Source: Chloroflexota bacterium (GTDB lineage Bacteria; Chloroflexota; UBA11872). From it: 64,000 nucleotides of DNA. Positions 58,899 through 64,000 of the stretch are shown one piece after another. The DNA is taken from the NCBI GenBank assembly GCA_026708035.1, contig JAPOVQ010000027.1, positions 19,899 through 83,898 of the forward strand, read 5' to 3'. Numbering within the stretch: position 1 is the first letter of the stretch; each line of letters starts with the position of its first letter. The notes under the pieces were generated by a model. It was not told the DNA's origin, searched no databases, and saw nothing but the letters and a program-made list of their open reading frames with translations. Position numbers and translations under genes: made by a program.

Positions 58899-60571
58899 CG
58901 CCAGCCGAGGAGGGTGAAGAGATCGTGCACCTGCTCATCACTGAGACGCGTCTGCGCCGCGGGCTCGGGGCCCGGCGGGAGTGGCGGCAGGTTGAGGACT
59001 CGATAGGGGGCGTCGGACCCGACGCGCAGCGTCAGGGCCAGCGCCTCGCGTTGGTCGCGCGTGATGGGCTCGCGCTCCACCACCTCCGCCCGCACGTGCT
59101 CGGGGTGGACGATGGTCAGGATGACGTCGCGGTCGACGACCGTGCTGGGGATTTCGAGGTTCGCCGCGACCGTGTGCTGCGTCGTGGTTCCGCCGGCATG
59201 GGTCACCGTCACAATCTCGCTGACGGTCTTGCTGGTGCCCGGCCGCTCAAGGCGCACCGTTGCGGTCCGGGCTTCGATGCGTTCGGGGTGGTGGGTGAGG
59301 TGGATCAGCGGCGGCAGGGCCATCTCCAGCGTCGCCCGCACGTCGGCCGCCAGCGTCACGCGGTGCACGGTTCGGCCCGCCGCCACCGGCAGCTGGACTC
59401 TTGTCTCGCCGTTGGGGACGAACGACGCGCTGGCGCGCGCCCCGCCGCTCACGAGGGCGACCGTCCCCGTGATGGCGGTGACCTCGGCCTCTCGCACCGC
59501 CGTCACGCGCTGGGCATGGTGACCGTCGGTCGTGGGGAGGTCCACCACCGCTGCAATGTCGGACACGCAGTCGGCGGCCAGCACGCCCTCGATGCGGTCC
59601 GGTTTCCAGCTGAGGGCGACGACGCGGGCGTCGCAGATCTCGCCCTCGACCACAGGGAGGGGATAGGGCAGCTGCGGCCCTTGCAGGGTCACGGCCCCCG
59701 CCTGTCCCCGCGCGTCTTTCCAGGCGAAGGCGAGGGACGGCGCGACGCCGACGAGGGGCAGGCGGTAGACGACGCGCTGGCCCTGGGCGAGGGATGCCGT
59801 GCCGGTGAACGACGGCTGCCGGCGGTCACCGTAGACTCGCACCTGCAGGTCCAGGTCGGTGGCCGCGCGCAGGGTGACCGTGGCGCGATCACCCGCCACC
59901 GCCAGCTCCTCAACGAAGAGCCGCCGGCCGGGGACCGGCGCGGGCATCTCGAACTCGATCTCGTCCTGCCAGGGCTCGTCGGCCAGGGCCGCGGGCGGGA
60001 CGGCGATCGGAACCGTCGCCAGGGCGGCGATGGCCAGGGCGATGCCCCAGCCCGTGCCACGCTTCGGTTTCCGGGTCGCCGGTGGCCGGCCGTTCCCGGG
60101 CTTCCGCCGCCGCGTGCGCCAGCGCTTGCCGAACCATCCGAGGGGCCGCACGCGCCGCCGTTCGCGGCGGCGTCCCTTGCGCGGGCGCCGACGGCGGAGG
60201 CGCCGCCGGACGCGCCGCGGCAGCAGCCGGAGCCGCTCCGCCGCGGTCGGCGTCGGCGGGGGCGCCTGGTGCCGCAGCAGCTCGGCCTGGGTCCCGGCGT
60301 AGCGTCGCGGTCCCAGCCGGAACCGCAGCAGGTCGGCGACGACCAGCGGCAGCCGCCGGCCCCCGATCCGGCCCACGACGGCCGCCAGGCCGAGCAGGCC
60401 CAGGCCGACGGCGATGGCGAGCCGCAGCTCGGATGAGCCGATGGGCAGGACGCGGAAGGCGCCGTAGGCGAGGGCGCCCACCGCCGTCAGCGCCACGATC
60501 TGCGGGAACGTGAACCACAACAGGACGCGGTCTTCGGCCTGCACGTGGGTCGGCACTTCGTGCTCGTGCAT
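58886..60571 (-). CDS. PrgI-like protein fused to a large extracytoplasmic domain
   Basis: A 561-residue protein after CAGGAGG. Residues 1-85 match PrgI (VQAEDRVLLWFTFPQIVALTAVGALAY, two membrane segments), the inner-channel partner of VirB4 in Gram-positive T4SS. Residues 112-171 are extremely Arg/Lys-rich. A third hydrophobic segment (GWGIALAIAALATVPIAVPPAALA, residues 174-197) ends with a signal-peptidase-like A-L-A. The last 360 residues are beta-rich repeats (TVTLRAATDLDLQVRVYG, VVYRLPLVG). Such a fusion is unusual. Confidence 0.7.
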   Translation of the reverse strand: MHEHEVPTHVQAEDRVLLWFTFPQIVALTAVGALAYGAFRVLPIGSSELRLAIAVGLGLLGLAAVVGRIGGRRLPLVVADLLRFRLGPRRYAGTQAELLRHQAPPPTPTAAERLRLLPRRVRRRLRRRRPRKGRRRERRRVRPLGWFGKRWRTRRRKPGNGRPPATRKPKRGTGWGIALAIAALATVPIAVPPAALADEPWQDEIEFEMPAPVPGRRLFVEELAVAGDRATVTLRAATDLDLQVRVYGDRRQPSFTGTASLAQGQRVVYRLPLVGVAPSLAFAWKDARGQAGAVTLQGPQLPYPLPVVEGEICDARVVALSWKPDRIEGVLAADCVSDIAAVVDLPTTDGHHAQRVTAVREAEVTAITGTVALVSGGARASASFVPNGETRVQLPVAAGRTVHRVTLAADVRATLEMALPPLIHLTHHPERIEARTATVRLERPGTSKTVSEIVTVTHAGGTTTQHTVAANLEIPSTVVDRDVILTIVHPEHVRAEVVEREPITRDQREALALTLRVGSDAPYRVLNLPPLPPGPEPAAQTRLSDEQVHDLFTLLGWRWPW

Positions 60572-60614
60572 GAGTGTGTCCTCCTGGTTGCCTTTCCTCC
60601 GTCCCGGTGGCCGC

Positions 60615-60908
60615 CTAGCCGCCGGTGCTGGGGGGCGCGGGCGTGATGGGGGTGGGGAGGCTGGGCGTCACCGCCGGGCTCACCACGGCGTTCATCACCA
60701 ATCCGACGATGCCGTAGGCCACCATCGCGAGCACGATGCCGGCGACGGCGGTCAACATGGCGCTCTTGCCGCGTTCCATCTGGTGGGGCGCGCCCGAGGC
60801 CGTCAGGTACAGGTAGGCCCCGTAGATGAAGAAGCCGACGCCCACCGCGCCGACCAATCCCAGCAGGATGCCGACCAAGTTCGAGATGGTCTGGGTCAGT
60901 TGTGCCAT
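60615..60908 (-). CDS. T4SS pilin-like protein
   Basis: A 97-residue protein after AAGGAG. It starts MAQLTQTISNLVGILLGLVGAVGVGFFIYGAYLYLTASGAPHQMERGK and continues SAMLTAVAGIVLAMVAYGIVGLVMNA. The two-helix hairpin with G-A-x-x-Q-x-E-R-G-K loop is the signature of the T4SS_pilin/TrbC group. It ends in a Pro/Thr tail. Likely the main pilus or channel subunit. Confidence 0.82.
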   Translation of the reverse strand: MAQLTQTISNLVGILLGLVGAVGVGFFIYGAYLYLTASGAPHQMERGKSAMLTAVAGIVLAMVAYGIVGLVMNAVVSPAVTPSLPTPITPAPPSTGG

Positions 60909-61072
60909 TCGTGTGTCTCCTTGTCATGGTTGAGTGATTCCCTCACTCGCTGTTTCGTTGTTCGCGTGTTCGCGTTGCGTGCGGGCGCCGCCGCGTTACT
61001 GGCCCATCGCGCCTCCTCGCGTCCTCGGGTGATCGGCACGAGCCCGCGCCTGCCGGTGGATGTCGTGGGTGA

Positions 61073-62056
61073 TCACTCGCTGGCGCTCCGGGGCGCTCCG
61101 CCGCCACCCGCGCCACGGCCCGATGGCGTGGCGGTGTCCGCCGCCGACCGGGCGCCGCCGGTCGCGCCTGACGCCAGCCCCGATCCGGCAGCCGCGGCGC
61201 CCGCCGCCATCCCGGCGGGGCCGCCGGCGGCGCCACCCGCCAGCATCCCGACGGCCCGGGCGGAGCGGGCCAGGGACCCGGGCAGGGCCATGCCGTAGTG
61301 GAGCGTGCGCAGCCAGGCGTCGAAGGTTCCCGCTTGACCCAGCAACGACGGCACGCGCGTCGCCAGGTACACGAAGGCCAGCGACAGCAGCAGCTTCCAG
61401 ATGAGGTCCTGGACCGGCTCGAAGGTGGCGATGCCCGCAAACTCCTGCAGGAATCCGAAGGCCAACGCCAGGGCGATCAGCTGCACCGCCTGCTGGAATA
61501 CCGTCGTCATGAAGGTGCGCACCCAGTGCCGCGCCCAGCCCGCGGTGTGCGGCAGGATCCACAACCCCCACGTGATGGGCGCCAGCGCCAGCAGGAGGTC
61601 GATGAGGGCCAGCCGCAGGAGCATCTGCACCACGACGTAGAGGACGAACAGGCCGTAGATCAAGTAGAGCAGCGCCAGGAGGACGGCCAGGCCCACGCTT
61701 CCGGCCGCAACCGCGGTGAGCAACGTCTCGGCCGAGGCTCGGAGCAGGTCGCCGGGGGTGATGTCGAGCGACGTGGCGACGAAGCCGGCGATGGCGTCGG
61801 CCATGTCAATGATCAGGGCGCACCACCACAGCGACGTGGCGGCGGCCACCAGTCCGAGGACCAGGCGGGGCACCGCGTCACGCCAGCCCGCCTGGGCCTG
61901 GCCCAGATGCTCGCTCATGATGAGGCTCAGCCCCAGCCAGCCCAGGATGACGACCAACGCGCCGGAGGCCACGGCCCAGACGACCGTCCAGGCCTGGATC
62001 ACCAGGGGGTGCCCGTAGGTCAGCCCCGGCGGCGTGCCGGTGAAGATGTCGCTCAT
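61073..62056 (-). CDS. VirB6/TrbL-like channel protein
   Basis: A 327-residue polytopic protein with at least six membrane segments, from WTVVWAVASGALVVILGWLGLSLIM to LLLSLAFVYLATRVPSLLG. A central domain runs ALIDLLLALAPITWGLWILPHTAGWARHWVRTFMTTVFQQAVQLIALALAFGFL, typical of TrbL/VirB6. The end is Gly/Ala-rich and low complexity. It is placed between the secreted protein and the pilin in the operon. Confidence 0.82.
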   Translation of the reverse strand: MSDIFTGTPPGLTYGHPLVIQAWTVVWAVASGALVVILGWLGLSLIMSEHLGQAQAGWRDAVPRLVLGLVAAATSLWWCALIIDMADAIAGFVATSLDITPGDLLRASAETLLTAVAAGSVGLAVLLALLYLIYGLFVLYVVVQMLLRLALIDLLLALAPITWGLWILPHTAGWARHWVRTFMTTVFQQAVQLIALALAFGFLQEFAGIATFEPVQDLIWKLLLSLAFVYLATRVPSLLGQAGTFDAWLRTLHYGMALPGSLARSARAVGMLAGGAAGGPAGMAAGAAAAGSGLASGATGGARSAADTATPSGRGAGGGGAPRSASE

Positions 62057-62063
62057 CCCGGCG

Positions 62064-62675
62064 TCATCCGCCCCCGCAGACGGCGGCGTCCGCGTCGCTG
62101 GCGCGCTCCACCACGCCGCAGAGGGTCCCGTGGACCCCCTCGATGACCCAGTGCGCGAAGGCCCGGGCCCAGCGCTCCGGGTCCAGGGCGCCGAGCACCT
62201 GGTCCCACAGCCCGGTGGGCTGATAGACCGGAATCACGGCGTGGAAGGCGTGGGGCGTCCCGCTACCGCCGGCCACCAGCAGGACCAGGAGGTAGGTCTG
62301 CTCCGGGTCGAGCTCGGGCTGCTCGTCCAGCCCGGGGTACTCGAAGCTGACCTCCCAGCCGTCGGCGCGCCGCGTGGCTCCGCCATGCACCTGATACACG
62401 CTCGTGATCCAGGCGCCGGTGTCGGGGTGGCGCACGCCGTAGTGGAGACCGTCGACCGCCTGATTGAAGAGGGGCCGCGCGATGAAGCGCCCGTCGTCCT
62501 TGCGCTCGATCGGGTCCTGGTCGGCGTTGACGAGGGTCAGGCCAGGGCCGGCCGGGTCCTGCGCCAGGGCGGGGGTGCTTGACGGGATCGTCAGCAGCGC
62601 CGCCAGCAGCAGCGCACGGGCCAGGGCGCGCCACCGGCTCGCCCTACCGGACGGCGTGGGCGCGGATCGTTCCAC
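62064..62675 (-). CDS. Secreted protein, first gene of the transfer operon
   Basis: A 203-residue protein from GTG 62675 with signal peptide ALARALLLAALLTIPSSTPALAQ. The mature part (VDGLHYGVRHPDTGAWITSVYQVHGG, LDPEQTYLLVLLVAGG) looks like one beta-rich domain, and it ends in a possible Cys-containing tail (HGTLCGVVERASDADAAVCGGG). No family is recognised. The VirB6 gene starts 7 bases after it. It may be an envelope part of the conjugation apparatus. Confidence 0.65.
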   Translation of the reverse strand: MERSAPTPSGRASRWRALARALLLAALLTIPSSTPALAQDPAGPGLTLVNADQDPIERKDDGRFIARPLFNQAVDGLHYGVRHPDTGAWITSVYQVHGGATRRADGWEVSFEYPGLDEQPELDPEQTYLLVLLVAGGSGTPHAFHAVIPVYQPTGLWDQVLGALDPERWARAFAHWVIEGVHGTLCGVVERASDADAAVCGGG

Positions 62676-63013
62676 TGCGGGGCCTTTGCGGTGATGGGGT
62701 CGTCGGTCGTGCCCAGCGAGTGTGAACAGCCGCGCGTCGCGCCGTAATGGCTTATTGGGAGGGCCTGTCCACAGGCCTCCCTCCAGGGTCTGCACGGTGG
62801 CGGACCGAATGTGATGTCCTGGGGGTGTACAGAGAACGGCCGTGGCGTGCACACATGCACGGGCGTTGTGGAACTGGTGCGATAGGAAGGAGTGCGAGCG
62901 GCGGGCTGCATCGCCGCGAGCACTCCGACATAAGGCTCGGTTGCACGGCGGAGCGCATGCGCCTCCTATCGGACACGCACGTTTGCCAACGGCGCACGGA
63001 CGGGAGACGAGCC
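62676..63013. promoter_or_regulatory. 338-bp divergent control region
   Basis: This gap separates the transfer operon (minus) from the HTH gene (plus). It contains TGGGGGTGTACAG at 62820-62832, identical to 27765-27777 of element 1. The inverted repeat CGTGCA-CACA-TGCACG lies at 62846-62861. It is a likely operator region for both directions. Confidence 0.5.
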
Positions 63014-63913
63014 ATGGCCTCGGTGAAAACGACAGGTTTGTCCGGGGAGGCGAGATCGATGCAACGCGGGACAACGGTCGGGGGCAAGCGCCCGAGCGTG
63101 GAGGACGTGCACGAGTTGCGGCTGATGGCGCTGCTCCACGACCTGGTGCGGGAGCGGAAACTGAAGGGCGCGGCGGCGGATCTGGGGGTGGACCCCCGGA
63201 CGCTGGCGGCGAGCCTGCGGCGGGGCGCGTTGTCCCCGTTGATGCGGGTGACGGTGGAGCGGCGGCTGCTGGCCGAGGGCGAGGCGGCGGCAACCCGGCA
63301 GCGGGACGAGATGCAGGCCCTGGCTCAGCGGGTCGAGCGACTGGAGACCCAGCAGACCGCGATGGCGCAGGCGCGGCGCGGTGACGACGCGGCTGCGGAC
63401 GAGCTGCGGGCGGCGGTCCGCCAGGCGGACGCCGCCGCGCAGGCGCTGCAGGGGCTGCAGGCGCTGACCCGCCGGGTGGCGCGGCTGGAGCGGGGCCACG
63501 GCACGGCGACGGCCGCCGGTGCCGAGGCCACGGCGCCCGAGCCGCCATGGGCGGTCGACGATCCGAGCCGGCTCGGCGTGGTGACCGCCGACCCGCGCCC
63601 GGGCGAGGAAGCCTCCTACGGTCGGGGATTGCCGGCGGTCGTGGAGTGGCGGCGGCTGAACCAGCGGCGCGAGGAGGGCACGACGCTCGACCAGGTGAAG
63701 ACCCGCGAGCGGATCATGGCGTTGGAGATCGCCCTGATCGGGGAGTACGCGTTGACCCTGCCGCCGGATACGTATCCGATACATCCGTCCGAGCGCGAGG
63801 GCTACCTGCGCTGGCGGCGGCGGGCGCTGGCGGACCTCCAGACGGAGCGGGCCCGGCGCGAACTGCGGCGCTGGGTCCGCCGGGTCCTCACCCTGGGCCT
63901 GTGGTGGCGGTAG
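63014..63913 (+). CDS. HTH and coiled-coil protein
   Basis: A 299-residue protein from ATG 63014; ATG 63059 after GGGGAGG is an alternative start. Residues about 25-85 hold a HTH-like part LRLMALLHDLVRERKLKGAAADLGVDPRTLAASLRRG. Its K-x-x-A-A-x-x-L-G-V-x-x-x-T-L pattern matches the N-terminus of the element 1 replication-relaxation protein. A coiled coil follows (QRDEMQALAQRVERLETQQTAMAQ), then a C-terminal domain (LPAVVEWRRLNQRREEG, TLPPDTYPIHPSEREGYLRWRRRAL). Possibly a regulator or a relaxosome accessory. Confidence 0.7.
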   Translation: MASVKTTGLSGEARSMQRGTTVGGKRPSVEDVHELRLMALLHDLVRERKLKGAAADLGVDPRTLAASLRRGALSPLMRVTVERRLLAEGEAAATRQRDEMQALAQRVERLETQQTAMAQARRGDDAAADELRAAVRQADAAAQALQGLQALTRRVARLERGHGTATAAGAEATAPEPPWAVDDPSRLGVVTADPRPGEEASYGRGLPAVVEWRRLNQRREEGTTLDQVKTRERIMALEIALIGEYALTLPPDTYPIHPSEREGYLRWRRRALADLQTERARRELRRWVRRVLTLGLWWR

Positions 63914-63924
63914 CTCAACGAGGC

Positions 63925-64000
63925 GTGCGCCGGCGGGCGTCCATGGGGGTTGCGCCAGTGCCGCGGCACTGGCGCAAGTACCTGGGGCTGGAGGGCGCCG
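63925..64000 (+). CDS. Start of a possible gene cut by the window edge
   Basis: GTG 63925 or ATG 63943 opens a frame RRRASMGVAPVPRHWRKYLGLEGA to the edge, 12 bases after the previous stop. It contains the 28-bp palindrome. Protein-like but too short to identify. Confidence 0.35.
   Translation, partial: MRRRASMGVAPVPRHWRKYLGLEGA
63950..63977. repeat. 28-bp perfect palindrome
   Basis: TTGCGCCAGTGCCG is followed at once by its exact reverse complement. There is no T run. The position after the HTH gene suggests a terminator, a binding site or part of an oriT. Confidence 0.6.

Larger units (their letters stand above)
42599..64000. mobile_element. Integrative conjugative element 2 (right end outside window)
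   Basis: It starts at the second att copy with its own serine integrase in the same orientation as in element 1. It continues through immunity regulators, HTH genes, VapBC and a type IV secretion operon. No third copy of the 56-bp repeat was seen up to 64,000, so the right end is outside the window. Confidence 0.8.

Overview
The window comes from a GC-rich bacterial chromosome, probably a Chloroflexota member. That assignment is an inference from gene repertoire, frequent GTG starts, palindromic GTAGGGGC-edged repeats and a tmRNA tag beginning with Gly; no 16S rRNA is present to confirm it. Bases 1 to about 25,780 are chromosomal, and about 25,785 to the right edge is a tandem pair of site-specifically integrated elements.

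Chromosomal part (1-25,784). It holds a LiaF-like membrane protein (cut by the left edge), a metallophosphoesterase, a SWIM zinc-finger protein, the trans-translation pair smpB and ssrA (tmRNA, tag GNLVTGEQEALPLAA), a Nudix hydrolase coupled to a propeller protein, a lipoate/biotin ligase-like protein overlapping a methyltransferase, tRNA-Arg(CCG), lspA, a cyclophilin lipoprotein, an M20 amidohydrolase, two MFS transporters, a PHP-domain protein, and a minus-strand run glmS - ftsB-like - dut - tilS - ftsH. These are followed by an N-acyl-D-amino-acid deacylase-like amidohydrolase, a VOC protein and a PLP enzyme. Two secreted proteins (7053-8621 and 23421-24125) share an unrecognised beta-rich module ending in W-R-(L/V)-W-V-G.

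Element 1 (25,785-42,598, 16.8 kb) sits in tRNA-Val(GAC). It is bounded by a 56-bp direct repeat of the tRNA 3' part, with a large serine integrase reading into the tRNA. Behind the integrase are a ribbon-helix-helix regulator, a repeat-rich possible origin, a replication-relaxation family protein, lower-GC cargo (membrane protein, META-domain and BsuPI-domain lipoproteins), a McrBC restriction system with an extra PD-(D/E)XK-like nuclease, a HigBA-type toxin-antitoxin pair and a phosphotriesterase-family hydrolase. No conjugation genes are seen, so it looks like a mobilizable or cargo element carrying a defence island.

Element 2 (42,599 to beyond 64,000) starts at the second att copy, inside a decayed tRNA-Val. 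It has a homologous integrase translationally chained to an ImmA-like gene (frameshifted) and an XRE repressor, a divergent run of small HTH proteins, a degenerate type I-E CRISPR-like pair of repeats, small membrane proteins, VapBC, and then a type IV secretion operon: VirB6-like, pilin-like, PrgI fusion, VirB2-like, VirB4, VirD4-type ATPase and a second replication-relaxation protein. No relaxase is seen before the edge. The two elements share the integrase, the replication-relaxation protein, a small L-R-x-L-A-R-x-I-V-R-A protein, an HTH module (fused in element 1, separate in element 2) and a 13-bp sequence upstream of minus-strand operons, so they are related members of one element family stacked in one tRNA.
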